Positions 52,501 to 61,022 of a stretch of DNA of 64,000 nt are shown here, one piece after another; positions within the stretch are counted from its first letter, which is position 1, and each line of letters opens with the position of its first letter. This DNA comes from Sphingomonas sp. BAUL-RG-20F-R05-02 (GTDB lineage Bacteria > Pseudomonadota > Alphaproteobacteria > Sphingomonadales > Sphingomonadaceae). The DNA is taken from the NCBI RefSeq assembly GCF_022662305.1, contig NZ_JAKNQH010000002.1, positions 496,001 to 560,000 of the forward strand. The letters run 5' to 3'. The position numbers and the translations under genes were made by a program. Below the pieces are notes generated by a model. The model was not told where the DNA came from, did no database searches, and saw only the letters and a list, made by a program, of their open reading frames with translations.

Positions 52501-52615
52501 TCACATCCTCCGGCGCAGGCGGTTGCGGCTGATGGTCAACCTGCGCGTAACGATCTGCCTGTTGCACCAGCACACGCGCCAGCGCAACGCCCCCGCCTGT
52601 CACCAGACCACGCAA

Positions 52616-54883
52616 TTACGCCAGTTCGACGCCGCTCACACTCGCCCAATCGAGCAAGGCCGCGCGCATGTCACGTGGCGGCGCCGCCAGCAGCTCGGCC
52701 ATTTTCGCCGTCAGCGCGCCGTGATCGAGCGAGCGCACCATCGCCTTGACCGGGCCGACCGCCGCCGGCGTGATCGACAGCCGGTCGATCCCGAGGCCGA
52801 TCAGCGCCATCGCCTCCAGCGTGCGCCCGCCCATTTCGCCGCACACGCCAAGTTGCACGCCTGCCGCCCGGCACGGCGCGACCAGCCGGCTGAGGAAGCG
52901 CAGGATCGCCGCGCTCAGCCAGTCGTAGCGTTCGGCAAGCTTCGGGTTGGCGCGATCGGCGGCGAACAGGAATTGCGTCAGGTCGTTGGTGCCGACCGAA
53001 AGGAAGTCCACATTGGGAAGCAGCAGATCGAGCTGCTCGGCCAGCGCCGGCACCTCCAGCATCGCGCCGTAGCGGATCGTGGTCGGCAGCATCTTGCCGC
53101 GTCCCGCCAGCCATGCGCGCTGCTGCTCGAACAACGCACGCGCCTCGTCGAACTCCCACGGTTCGGACACCATCGGGAACATCACATTGAGCGTGCGCCC
53201 GGCGGTCGCCTCGAGCAGCGCGCGCGCCTGTGCCTTCATCAGCCCGGGCCGTTCCAGCGCGAGCCGAAGCGCGCGCCAGCCCATCGCCGGATTCTCCTCG
53301 TCCTCATCCTCGGCGAGATACGGCAGCGCCTTGTCGCCGCCGATGTCGACCGTGCGGAAGATTACCGGGCGCTCGCCCGCCGCGTCCAGCACGTCACGAT
53401 ACAGCCGTTGCTGCCGCTCCCGCGCGGGCAGCGTCGAGGAAATCAGGAACTGGAATTCCGTGCGAAACAAGCCGATGCCGTCTGCCCCGGTGACGTCCAG
53501 CGCCGCCACGTCGTCGCGCAGCCCTGCGTTCACCATCACCGTCACACGGTGTCCGTCTTTCGTCACCGGCAACTCGTTCTTCAACGAGGCGAACGCGGCG
53601 CGGCGCTTCTGACGCGCCTGCAGTTTGGCCTCGAACGCCTCTTCCATCGAACTCGACGGCCGCGCGAACACATGTCCTGCCGTCACGTCGAGCAGCAGCG
53701 CATCGCCTTCGCTAATGAGCCGCCGCACGCTTTTCACCCGGCCCAATACCGGCACGCCCATCGCCCGCGCGACGATGGTGACGTGCGCGGTCAGCGAGCC
53801 TTCCTCCAGCACGACGCCCTTCAGGCGCCGCCGATCGTATTCGAGCAGTTCGGCCGGGCCGAGATTGCGCGCGATCAGGATCGTGTCTTGTCGCAACCCC
53901 ATCTGCGCGGCGGTGCCAAGCTGGCCCGAAACGATCCGCAACAGCCGATTCGACAGATCCTCGAGATCGTGCATGCGATCGGCCAGCAGCGGATCGTCGA
54001 TCTGGCGCATCCGCATCCGCGTGCGTTGCTGCACACGCTCGATCGCCGCCTCCGCCGTCAGCCCGCTGTCGATCGCCTCGTTGATGCGGCGCGCCCAGCC
54101 CTCGTCATAGGCGAACATCTTATAGGTGGCGAGCACCTCCTCATGCTCGCCGCCGACGCCGAACTCGGCCTCGCGCGCGATGCGGTCGATCTGCTCGCGC
54201 ATCTTGTCGAACGCGGCATAGACGCGGTGGCGTTCGGCCTCGACATCCTCGGCGACGGTATGTTCGACGGTGATGCGCGGCTGGTGATAGACCGCGAATC
54301 CGATCGCCATGCCGTCGACCAGCTTCAGCCCATCGATGCGGATCGGCGCGGTCGATTGCACCTTCGCCGCCGCGGTACCCGCGCCATCGACCAGATCGGC
54401 GTTGGCGATCAGCTCGGACAACACCATCGCCACCGTCTGCAGCGCCTCGATCTCGACATCATCATAGCGGTGCGGATCGGCATGTTGGACGCACAGCACG
54501 CCGACCGCCCGCTCGCGCCGGATGATCGGCACGCCGGCAAAGCTGTGATATCTGTCCTCGCCAGTCTCCGGCCGATATGCGAAATCAGGATGCGACGCCG
54601 CCTCGTCGAGGTTGAGCGTCTCGACATTGTTGGCGATCGTGCCGACCAGCCCCTCGCCCGGCGCCAGCTTGGTGACATGCACCGCCTCCTGCGCGAGACC
54701 GCGTGTGGCGAACAGTTCGAGCACCCCGTCGCGCAGCAGATAGATCGAACACACCTCGCTCGCCATCGCCTCACCGACGATCTGGACGACCGAATTGAGC
54801 TTGGCCTGTGCTGGGTTGCGCGACGCCATCACATCGTGAAGGCGAACCAGGATTTCGCGGGCGGAGGCGACGGCCGTGAGCAT
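52616..54883 (-). CDS. ptsP: Phosphoenolpyruvate-protein phosphotransferase PtsP (EI-Ntr)
   Basis: First enzyme of the nitrogen-related phosphotransferase system: autophosphorylates with PEP and passes phosphate to NPr. The 755-residue protein has an N-terminal GAF domain (about 1-150), the enzyme I N-terminal and phosphohistidine domains with active His367 in SLTAHVTIVARAMG, and the C-terminal PEP-binding TIM barrel with FLSVGTNDLTQFL and GVCGEMGG. I chose ATG 54883 because the open frame runs further to 55063 through sequence without family resemblance. It lies between ruvB and rodZ on the same strand. Confidence 0.94.
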   Translation of the reverse strand: MLTAVASAREILVRLHDVMASRNPAQAKLNSVVQIVGEAMASEVCSIYLLRDGVLELFATRGLAQEAVHVTKLAPGEGLVGTIANNVETLNLDEAASHPDFAYRPETGEDRYHSFAGVPIIRRERAVGVLCVQHADPHRYDDVEIEALQTVAMVLSELIANADLVDGAGTAAAKVQSTAPIRIDGLKLVDGMAIGFAVYHQPRITVEHTVAEDVEAERHRVYAAFDKMREQIDRIAREAEFGVGGEHEEVLATYKMFAYDEGWARRINEAIDSGLTAEAAIERVQQRTRMRMRQIDDPLLADRMHDLEDLSNRLLRIVSGQLGTAAQMGLRQDTILIARNLGPAELLEYDRRRLKGVVLEEGSLTAHVTIVARAMGVPVLGRVKSVRRLISEGDALLLDVTAGHVFARPSSSMEEAFEAKLQARQKRRAAFASLKNELPVTKDGHRVTVMVNAGLRDDVAALDVTGADGIGLFRTEFQFLISSTLPARERQQRLYRDVLDAAGERPVIFRTVDIGGDKALPYLAEDEDEENPAMGWRALRLALERPGLMKAQARALLEATAGRTLNVMFPMVSEPWEFDEARALFEQQRAWLAGRGKMLPTTIRYGAMLEVPALAEQLDLLLPNVDFLSVGTNDLTQFLFAADRANPKLAERYDWLSAAILRFLSRLVAPCRAAGVQLGVCGEMGGRTLEAMALIGLGIDRLSITPAAVGPVKAMVRSLDHGALTAKMAELLAAPPRDMRAALLDWASVSGVELA

Positions 54884-54956
54884 GGGCGACTCGCTATCAG
54901 AAGGGCGGGGTGCGATCCATCTTGCGGCGCACCATTTCGGTAAAAGAACGCTTGTC

Positions 54957-55979
54957 TCAGTCGAACAACCCGTCCTGGCTGCCGGCGGGCGGATTGAGTC
55001 CAAGGTGTTTCCAGCCGCCTGCGTTAAGGCACCGTCCGCGCGCGGTGCGGGCGACGAGGCCAAGCTGGATGAGATACGGCTCGATCACTTCCTCGATCGT
55101 GTCGCGCGGCTCGCTCAGGCCCGCTGCGAGCGTCTCGACGCCGACCGGACCGCCGCGATAGATGTCGGCGATCATCATCAGGTAACGCCGGTCCATCGCG
55201 TCAAGCCCAAGCGAGTCGACCTCCAGCCGGTTGAGCGCACCGTCCGCCGAACGTGCGTCGACCGTGTCGTGCTCGGCGGCATGCGCGAAGTCGCGCACCC
55301 GGCGCAGCAGTCGCCCGGCAATGCGCGGCGTCCCGCGCGAGCGCCGCGCGACCTCGCGCGCGCCATCGGGCGACACCGGCAGGCCGAGCAGCGCCGCCGC
55401 CCGCGTCACGACCCGCTCCAGTTCGTCCACTGTATAAAAGGTCAGCCGGACCGGAATGCCGAAGCGATCGCGCAGCGGCTGGGTGAGCAAGCCCTGCCGC
55501 GTGGTCGCGCCGACCAGCGTGAAGCGCGGCAGGTCGATCCGCACCGATCGCGCGGACGGCCCCTCGCCGATCATCAGGTCGAGCGCGCGGTCCTCCATCG
55601 CCGGGTACAGCACCTCCTCGACGGCGGGCTGAAGGCGGTGGATCTCGTCGATGAACAGCACGTCGCCGTCTTCGAGATTGGTCAGCAACGCGGCGAGATC
55701 GCCCGACTTGGCGATCACCGGACCGGAGGTGGCGCGGAAGCCCACCCCCATCTCGCGCGCGATGATCTGCGCGAGGGTGGTCTTGCCGAGACCCGGCGGG
55801 CCGAAGAACAGCACATGGTCGAGCGCGTCGCCGCGCGCCCGCGCCGCCGCGATGAACACGCGCAGATTCTCACGCGCCGCCCTCTGCCCGACGAAGTCGT
55901 CGAGTGACTTCGGGCGGAGCGCGGCGTCGACATCCTCGGGGCGTCGGGTGGGCGCAAGCAGGCGGTCGGGATCGTCCAT
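54957..55979 (-). CDS. ruvB: Holliday junction branch migration helicase RuvB
   Basis: The AAA+ motor that drives branch migration with RuvA. The 340-residue protein has Walker [12 protein letters not shown] (Gly60 to Thr67), Walker B LFIDEIHR, sensor 1 in [11 protein letters not shown], the arginine finger region [10 protein letters not shown] and a C-terminal winged-helix domain. Start ATG 55979. A GTTC-N7-GTTC LexA-type box lies five bases upstream, overlapping the probable ribosome-binding region, and the ruvC-ruvA pair is a separate transcription unit on the other side of the urcA-like gene. Confidence 0.98.
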   Translation of the reverse strand: MDDPDRLLAPTRRPEDVDAALRPKSLDDFVGQRAARENLRVFIAAARARGDALDHVLFFGPPGLGKTTLAQIIAREMGVGFRATSGPVIAKSGDLAALLTNLEDGDVLFIDEIHRLQPAVEEVLYPAMEDRALDLMIGEGPSARSVRIDLPRFTLVGATTRQGLLTQPLRDRFGIPVRLTFYTVDELERVVTRAAALLGLPVSPDGAREVARRSRGTPRIAGRLLRRVRDFAHAAEHDTVDARSADGALNRLEVDSLGLDAMDRRYLMMIADIYRGGPVGVETLAAGLSEPRDTIEEVIEPYLIQLGLVARTARGRCLNAGGWKHLGLNPPAGSQDGLFD

Positions 55980-55984
55980 CCGCC

Positions 55985-55999
55985 GTTCCCTACCTGTTC
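55985..55999 (-). promoter_or_regulatory. LexA-type SOS box upstream of ruvB
   Basis: GTTC (55985-55988), seven bases, and GTTC (55996-55999) match exactly the GTTC-N7-GTTC box described for LexA in alphaproteobacteria. It ends five bases before the ruvB start codon. LexA binding here would block transcription initiation or elongation of ruvB. Confidence 0.75.
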
Positions 56000-56003
56000 A
56001 CCC

Positions 56004-56442
56004 CTATCGCTGTCGAGCCGGCAACGGAGGGTCGACGCAATCAGGCGGCGACCGACATCGAGCCGATCGCGGCCATGTGATCCTGCGCGCGGGCGTGCGG
56101 ATCAGCGCGGTGCCACGGCGAATGCACGACGCGCGCGGATCGACTCGATCGTTCCGGACGCGGCGGTGGTCGCGCCGAGCGATATTCACATGCGGTTGCT
56201 GCAACGCGGTGACGGCGAACGACGCGTTAACACGGGTTTACGCGGCTTTGGCGCGAAACCTCACGCACTTGCCCCCAAATGGGGCGAAGGCGTACAGCGG
56301 CGGCTCCAGTTCCATGGAACAGTTGCGGACCCCCGCGCCGCGGGCTGGCGGCTGACATGGAGGCGAGGGCGCGCTTAAAACGGCGCGATCCGGACCGTCC
56401 TTCGGCACTGGCATAGCAGGCGGCGCGCAGGAGACCACAACA
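56004..56442. other. Long gap between ruvB and the urcA-like gene
   Basis: About 440 bases without a supportable gene: the short frames here have poor codon use and no homology I recognise. It contains a perfect 12-base palindrome GTTCCATGGAAC (56309-56320), a GCCCC-AAAT-GGGGC hairpin around 56271-56285, and a near-match to the CtrA pattern, TTAA-N7-TTAC (56227-56241). It must contain the urcA-like gene's promoter; I could not place it securely. Confidence 0.5.
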
Positions 56443-56775
56443 ATGTCAGGCAAGTTCGGGGCGACGATCGCCCGTTCAGCCCTTCTTACCGGCGCGATTC
56501 TCGGCGCAGCGGCGCTTACCACGCCCGCATTTGCCGATCCTATCGACGTGTTGACCACCGTGCGCGTCGGCAACCTCGCCCAGCCGACCACTCCGCAGGA
56601 ACAGGCGGTCGTGCGGTTCAAGATCGCCAACGCGGCCGAGGCCGCCTGCGGCTCCGACCAGCGCAGCCTGTCCGAATACCGGCAGGCGGTGCGGCGGTCG
56701 CAATGCTTCCGCGATAGCTATGCGACCGCGATGGAGCAGCTCAGCAGCCGTTGGGGCAGCGGCGCTGGCCAATAA
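56443..56775 (+). CDS. UrcA-like secreted protein
   Basis: A small periplasmic protein of 110 residues: signal peptide about 1-31 (ALTTPAFADP), then a mature part carrying the UrcA pattern, a beta strand (TTVRVGNL), a helix with a cysteine (ANAAEAACGSDQ) and a second cysteine about 20 residues on (RRSQCFRDSYATAMEQL). The two cysteines, 21 or so apart, probably form a disulfide. UrcA proteins are common in alphaproteobacteria and unknown in function. GGAG stands nine bases before the ATG. It lies inverted between ruvA and ruvB, splitting the ruvCAB group. Confidence 0.7.
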   Translation: MSGKFGATIARSALLTGAILGAAALTTPAFADPIDVLTTVRVGNLAQPTTPQEQAVVRFKIANAAEAACGSDQRSLSEYRQAVRRSQCFRDSYATAMEQLSSRWGSGAGQ

Positions 56776-56786
56776 ATGATCCGCTT

Positions 56787-56814
56787 CGCCCGCTGCCGAT
56801 CCCGGCGGCGGGCG
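56787..56814. terminator. Bidirectional hairpin between urcA-like gene and ruvA
   Basis: CGCCCGCTGCCG (56787-56798) and CGGCGGCGGGCG (56803-56814) pair over 12 positions with one G-U around a 4-base loop. It fills the 44-bp space between two converging genes. On the plus strand a GGUUAUUU follows, giving a modest U-tract. Confidence 0.6.
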
Positions 56815-56819
56815 ACCGG

Positions 56820-57416
56820 TTATTTCGCCGCCTTGCGTAATGCGAGACGCACCAGCGCGTCGAGCGTCGCGCCTGCACCCAACTCTTCCTCCGCCGCCCC
56901 GACGGCGCTTGCCGCTTCGGCCGGGCGGAAGCCGAGGTTGAGCAGCGCCGACACCGCGTCCGCGCCGGTACCCTTCGGCGCCGCCATCGTCGCCACGCCT
57001 GCCGCCAGCGGGATGCCGCCGAAGCGATCCTTCAATTCCCGAACGATCCGTTCGGCCAGCTTCGGGCCGACGCCGTTGGCGCGCGCCACGGCGGCCTTGT
57101 CCTGTGACGCGATCGCGCGGGCCAGTTCGCCGGGATCGAGCGTCGACAGGATGGCCAGCGCGACGCGCGCGCCGACACCCTGCACACCGGTCAGCAACCG
57201 GAAGGCGTCCCGCTCGGCACCGGTCGAGAAGCCGACGAGCCGGATGAAGTCTTCCCCCACCAGCATTTCGGTATGAAGCATGACGGCCTCGCCGACCGGG
57301 CCGATCGCCGACAGGGTGCGGGCCGATGCACCGACCAGATAGCCGACTCCGCCGACGTCGATGACGGCGGAATCGATACCGGTTTCCACCAGCCTGCCTT
57401 TGAGATGCGCGATCAT
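56820..57416 (-). CDS. ruvA: Holliday junction DNA helicase RuvA
   Basis: Binds Holliday junctions and loads RuvB. The 198 residues show an OB-fold N-terminus [13 protein letters not shown]...[11 protein letters not shown], the paired helix-hairpin-helix motifs in [16 protein letters not shown] and [18 protein letters not shown], and the C-terminal RuvB-contact domain ([16 protein letters not shown]). Start ATG 57416, 31 bases past the ruvC stop. ruvB is not adjacent but lies beyond the urcA-like gene. Confidence 0.97.
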   Translation of the reverse strand: MIAHLKGRLVETGIDSAVIDVGGVGYLVGASARTLSAIGPVGEAVMLHTEMLVGEDFIRLVGFSTGAERDAFRLLTGVQGVGARVALAILSTLDPGELARAIASQDKAAVARANGVGPKLAERIVRELKDRFGGIPLAAGVATMAAPKGTGADAVSALLNLGFRPAEAASAVGAAEEELGAGATLDALVRLALRKAAK

Positions 57417-57447
57417 CGCGCGGCGTTAGGCGATTTGCCGCCGCGCG

Positions 57448-57954
57448 TCACGCCTGCGCGCGGATCCGCCGCGCGAGCCCGGCCGCGCTGGCCATGTGGT
57501 GCGCGTGCGTGATCGCCACGGCGAGCGCATCGGCCGCATCGGCGCCGGCAAGTTTCGCACCGGGCAGCAGGTGCGCCATCATCGCCTGGATCTGGCGCTT
57601 CTCCGCGCCGCCGGTGCCGACCACCGCCTTTTTTACGACGCTGGGATGATATTCGCCGATCACCAGCCCGGTCCCCGCCGCGGCGAGCAACACCACGCCG
57701 CGCGCTTGCCCGAGCTTCAGCGTCGACTGCGCGTTGGTGTTTCCGAGCACCTCTTCCACCGCCGCGCTGTCGGGCCGCTCCGCCCGGATCACGTCGAGCA
57801 GCGCGGCGTGAAGGTTGGTCAGCCGGCGCGGCAGCGGCATCGACGGATCGGTACGGACCTGCCCGTTAGCGATATGGCTCAAGCGGTTGCCTTCAGCCCG
57901 GATCACGCCCCAGCCCGTCGTGCCGAGACCGGGATCGAGGCCGAGGATAATCAG
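57448..57954 (-). CDS. ruvC: Crossover junction endodeoxyribonuclease RuvC
   Basis: Resolves Holliday junctions by symmetric nicking. With a CTG start at 57954 the protein begins [16 protein letters not shown] and has 168 residues, and the four acidic catalytic residues fall at Asp7, Glu67, Asp139 and Asp142, almost exactly as in E. coli (7, 66, 138, 141). No ATG, GTG or TTG gives this start; the only upstream alternative, GTG at 57999, would add 15 residues with rare codons (TTA, CGA, CGA, AGT). CTG overlaps the yebC stop as CTGA, so translation coupling probably supports the weak start. ruvA follows after 31 bases. Confidence 0.93.
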   Translation of the reverse strand: MIILGLDPGLGTTGWGVIRAEGNRLSHIANGQVRTDPSMPLPRRLTNLHAALLDVIRAERPDSAAVEEVLGNTNAQSTLKLGQARGVVLLAAAGTGLVIGEYHPSVVKKAVVGTGGAEKRQIQAMMAHLLPGAKLAGADAADALAVAITHAHHMASAAGLARRIRAQA

Positions 57955-58694
57955 GCGAGCTTTTCCATCACGGCGTCGGACACTTCGTAATTGCCCCACA
58001 CGGTCTGCACGTCGTCATCGTCGTCGAGCGTGTCGATCAGCTTGAACAGCAACGCGGCGTCCTCCTCGCCGACCTCGACCATGGTCTGCGGCTTCCACGC
58101 GAGCTTGGCGCCTTCCGGCTCGCCCAGCACGGGGGTGATCGCCTTGACGACCTCGTGCAGGTCGCCCTGCGCGGTCCAGATCTCGTGGCCATCCTCGCTC
58201 GACGAAACGTCCTCGGCACCGGCCTCGAGCGCCGCCTCGAACACCTTTTCCGCATCACCCACTTCCGCCGGATAGGTAATTAGCCCGACCCGGTCGAACG
58301 CATGGCTGACCGAACCCGACGCGCCGAGGTTGCCGCCGTTGCGCGACACCGCGACGCGCACGTTGGTGGCAGTACGGTTGCGATTGTCCGACAGCGCCTC
58401 GATGATGAGCGACACACCCCCCGGGCCGAACCCCTCGTAGCGGATTTCCTCGTAAGTCTCGGCATCGCTGCGCGACGCCTTGTCGATCGCGCGCTGGATG
58501 TTGTCCTTGGGCACCGACTGCGCCTTGGCGGCGTTAACGGCGGCGCGCAGGCGCGGGTTCATGTCCGGATCGGGCAGGCCCATCTTCGCCGCGACGGTGA
58601 TTTCGCGGCTGAGCTTCGAGAACATGCCCGAACGCTTCTTATCCTGCGCACCCTTGCGGTGCATGATGTTCTTGAACTTGGAATGGCCTGCCAT
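57951..58694 (-). CDS. yebC: YebC/PmpR family DNA-binding regulator
   Basis: A 247-residue YebC-family protein: N-terminal [20 protein letters not shown], the second domain with [24 protein letters not shown], and [21 protein letters not shown]. YebC members were described as transcription regulators of ruv and quorum-sensing genes and more recently also as helping ribosomes through proline stretches; I cannot choose. It precedes ruvC-ruvA with a CTGA overlap, and a LexA-type box lies 19 bases upstream, so yebC-ruvC-ruvA is probably an SOS operon. Confidence 0.95.
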   Translation of the reverse strand: MAGHSKFKNIMHRKGAQDKKRSGMFSKLSREITVAAKMGLPDPDMNPRLRAAVNAAKAQSVPKDNIQRAIDKASRSDAETYEEIRYEGFGPGGVSLIIEALSDNRNRTATNVRVAVSRNGGNLGASGSVSHAFDRVGLITYPAEVGDAEKVFEAALEAGAEDVSSSEDGHEIWTAQGDLHEVVKAITPVLGEPEGAKLAWKPQTMVEVGEEDAALLFKLIDTLDDDDDVQTVWGNYEVSDAVMEKLA

Positions 58695-58712
58695 GGGTCG
58701 CGTCCGCTGCTT

Positions 58713-58727
58713 GTTCGGTTCGTGTTC
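58713..58727 (-). promoter_or_regulatory. LexA-type SOS box upstream of yebC-ruvCA
   Basis: GTTC (58713-58716), seven bases, GTTC (58724-58727): an exact GTTC-N7-GTTC alphaproteobacterial LexA box, 19 bases upstream of the yebC start codon and downstream of the gapR stop. It mirrors the box at ruvB. Confidence 0.75.
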
Positions 58728-58754
58728 GGGACGGGGATAGGGAAAGCGCCCGGC

Positions 58755-58994
58755 TTACGCCAGCCCGAGCGCCTGCTTGTACGTCTCCAGCAGCATCTCC
58801 GCCTCATCGCGGTGGTGCTTCTCCATCTTGCGCAGGCGGACGATCGTGCGAATCGTCTTCACGTCGAAGCCGGTCGACTTGGCCTCGCCGTAGACGTCCT
58901 TGATGTCGTCGGCGATGCCCTTCTTTTCTTCCTCGAGACGCTCGATACGCTCGATGAGAAGGCGAAGCTGGTCGGCGGCGATGGACTCGCTCAT
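58755..58994 (-). CDS. gapR: GapR family DNA-binding protein (DUF2312)
   Basis: A 79-residue DUF2312/UPF0335 protein. In Caulobacter, GapR is an abundant nucleoid protein that binds overtwisted DNA ahead of polymerases and helps gyrase and topoisomerase IV. The sequence shows the family blocks: a long N-terminal helix [19 protein letters not shown], the conserved [17 protein letters not shown], and the basic [17 protein letters not shown]. Length is normal. It lies between DUF1244 and yebC on the same strand with its own GGGGGA ribosome-binding site. Confidence 0.92.
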   Translation of the reverse strand: MSESIAADQLRLLIERIERLEEEKKGIADDIKDVYGEAKSTGFDVKTIRTIVRLRKMEKHHRDEAEMLLETYKQALGLA

Positions 58995-59084
58995 GGTGAT
59001 CCCCCGGGGGTATGAATGGCTGAAAGCGAGCGCCTTTAGGCGACCAGCCCCGCGCCGTCACCCCCCGAGATCATGGTCGTGCGA

Positions 59085-59381
59085 TCAGCCGTTCTTCGCA
59101 ACGCTTTCGTTCATGCGCGCGATCTGTTCGGGCGTGGCCGGGGCCTGATGCTCGGCCTTCCACTGGCTGTAGGGCATGCCGTAAACGACCGCGCGGCCTG
59201 CATCCTTGTCGAGCGTGCCGTCGCTTGCCTCCGCCACCCAATCGCCGAGGCAGTTGCGGCAAAAGCCGGCCAACCCCATCAGATCGACGTTCTGCGCATC
59301 CTTGCGGTGCTGCAAATGGTGCACCAACCGGCGGAACGCGGCGGCGGCAATCTGGTCGTCAAGTTGGTCGATCGTGTTCAT
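59085..59381 (-). CDS. DUF1244 domain protein
   Basis: A 98-residue protein of the DUF1244 family, function unknown. A helical N-terminus (AAAAFRRLVHHLQHRKDAQN) leads to the conserved CRNC pair (residues 41-44), which may bind metal, and the C-terminal MPYSQWKAEHQAPATPEQ motif is diagnostic. I chose ATG 59381; the open frame upstream only runs into the pyk promoter region. It is divergent from pyk, and gapR follows after 90 bases. Confidence 0.88.
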   Translation of the reverse strand: MNTIDQLDDQIAAAAFRRLVHHLQHRKDAQNVDLMGLAGFCRNCLGDWVAEASDGTLDKDAGRAVVYGMPYSQWKAEHQAPATPEQIARMNESVAKNG

Positions 59382-59452
59382 CCGTGTCTTTCCGAGGTTG
59401 ATCGAGGATAGATAGGGTTTAGAGCGGCCCGCGCAAACCGACGGGATATGCC

Positions 59453-60910
59453 ATGACCAAGACCATCCTTCCGCGCTCGCGCAAGGTCCGCATCCTTGCC
59501 ACGCTCGGCCCGGCGAGCAGCACGCCGGAGAAGATCGCCGCACTGTACGAAGCGGGCGCCGACGCGTTCCGCATCAACATGAGCCACGGTGACCAGCAAT
59601 CGAAGGTTGCGGTGATCGCCGCGATTCGCGCGATGGAGAAGACCTATCGTCGTCCCACCACGATCCTCGCCGATCTGCAGGGGCCGAAGCTGCGTGTCGG
59701 CAAGTTCGCCGACGGCAAGGTCGAGCTGGTGACGGGATCGACCTTCATCCTCGACCGATCGTCCGAGCCGGGCGACGCCACCCGCGCCGAACTGCCGCAC
59801 CGCGAGATCTTCGCGTCGATCGAGGTCGGCGCGCGGCTGCTGCTGGACGACGGCAAGCTGGTGCTGAAGGTCACCGAGCATGATGCCGACCGCATCGTCA
59901 CCGAGGTAATCGTCGGCGGGATGCTGTCGAACAACAAGGGCCTCAACGTCCCCGACGTGGTGATCCCGATGGCGGCGCTGACCGAGAAAGACCGCAGCGA
60001 TCTCGCCTTTGCATGCGATCAGGGCGTCGACTGGATCGCGCTGTCGTTCGTGCAGCGCCCGGAGGATCTCGCCGAGGCGCGCAAGCTGATCGAGGGGCGT
60101 GCCGCGCTGCTCGCCAAGATCGAGAAGCCGTCCGCAATCGAGCGGCTCGAGGAAATCGTCGAGATGTGCGACGGCGTGATGGTCGCGCGCGGCGATCTCG
60201 GCGTCGAACTGCCGCCGGAAACGGTGCCGCCACTCCAGAAGCGCATCATCGAGGTGTCGCGCCGGCTTGGCCGCCCGGTTGTGGTGGCGACGCAGATGCT
60301 CGAATCGATGATCACCTCGCCCTCGCCGACTCGCGCCGAAGTGTCCGACGTGGCGACCGCGATCTATGACGGCGCGGATGCGATCATGCTGTCGGCGGAA
60401 AGCGCGTCGGGCATGTGGCCGATCGAGTCGGTCGCGATGATGGACGCGATCGGCACTTCGGTGGAGCGCGATCCAACCCATGGCGACCGCATCCACTTCA
60501 CGGTGACGCGGCCCGACCCGACCACCGCCGATGCGCTGGCCGAGGCGGCGAAGAACATCGCCCAGACGACCGGCGCTTCTGCGATCATCTGCTTCACCTC
60601 GTCCGGATCGACCGCGCGCCGGGTCGCGCGCGAGCGGCCGGGCGTGCCGCTGATGGTGTTGACCCCGAAGCCCGAGACGGCACGCCGCTCCGGCCTGCTG
60701 TGGGGTGCCTACGCGGTCCACACCAAGGATGTCGCCTCGTTCGAGGAGATGGTGTCCAAGTCAAAGCGGATGGCGCTGCGGCATGGGCTGGCGGCGGCGG
60801 GCGACCGGGTCATCATCATGGCGGGCGTGCCGTTCGGGACGCCGGGCTCGACCAACGTGCTGCATGTCGTGCGGATCGTCGGCGATGAACTGAAAGGCTA
60901 CACGAGCTAG
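59453..60910 (+). CDS. pyk: Pyruvate kinase
   Basis: Makes pyruvate and ATP from phosphoenolpyruvate. The 485-residue protein has KVRILATLGPASSTPEKI, the FRINMSHG motif, PTTILADLQGPKLRVG, the catalytic lysine region ALLAKIEKPSAIERL, the metal-binding VARGDLGVELPPE, and the C-terminal domain with TSSGSTARRVARERP. Length and order are typical. It is divergent from DUF1244 and convergent with the FUSC gene across a hairpin-rich gap. Confidence 0.98.
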   Translation: MTKTILPRSRKVRILATLGPASSTPEKIAALYEAGADAFRINMSHGDQQSKVAVIAAIRAMEKTYRRPTTILADLQGPKLRVGKFADGKVELVTGSTFILDRSSEPGDATRAELPHREIFASIEVGARLLLDDGKLVLKVTEHDADRIVTEVIVGGMLSNNKGLNVPDVVIPMAALTEKDRSDLAFACDQGVDWIALSFVQRPEDLAEARKLIEGRAALLAKIEKPSAIERLEEIVEMCDGVMVARGDLGVELPPETVPPLQKRIIEVSRRLGRPVVVATQMLESMITSPSPTRAEVSDVATAIYDGADAIMLSAESASGMWPIESVAMMDAIGTSVERDPTHGDRIHFTVTRPDPTTADALAEAAKNIAQTTGASAIICFTSSGSTARRVARERPGVPLMVLTPKPETARRSGLLWGAYAVHTKDVASFEEMVSKSKRMALRHGLAAAGDRVIIMAGVPFGTPGSTNVLHVVRIVGDELKGYTS

Positions 60911-60913
60911 CGC

Positions 60914-60936
60914 AAGCGAGCGGCGGAGCCGCGTTC
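60914..60936. repeat. GC-rich hairpin after pyk
   Basis: GCGAGCGGC and GCCGCGTTCGC pair (with one bulged base) around a GGA loop, directly downstream of the pyk stop. It is the first of three hairpins with 3-base loops in the pyk/FUSC convergent gap and could assist termination of pyk, though no U-tract follows. Confidence 0.45.
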
Positions 60937-60956
60937 GCACCAGCGACGCGCAGCGC

Positions 60957-61006
60957 CGGCCGGCGCGGCAAAGCCGCGTCCGACGCCACGGGCTTTGCCC
61001 GTGGCG
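60957..61006 (-). repeat. Structured intergenic repeat, copy 3 (inverted)
   Basis: On the minus strand: hairpin A is a perfect 10-bp stem CGCCACGGGC-AAA-GCCCGTGGCG (61006-60984), partly shared with the start of the core at 60985-60957, which reads CGTCGGAC, stem GCGGC / GCCGC with a TTT loop, then GCCGGCCG. The inner stem differs from copies 1 and 2 at paired positions, yet still pairs. It lies between the converging pyk and FUSC genes. Confidence 0.7.
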
Positions 61007-61022
61007 GGCATCTCGCTCCGGC

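Noticed and set aside
52340..54943. An 867-codon open frame on the plus strand
   Set aside because: Antisense to ptsP, which has clear catalytic motifs.
56227..56241. A CtrA-like site TTAA-N7-TTAC
   Set aside because: One mismatch to the consensus, about 200 bp from the nearest start codon, and only one half-site pair; too weak to list as a site.
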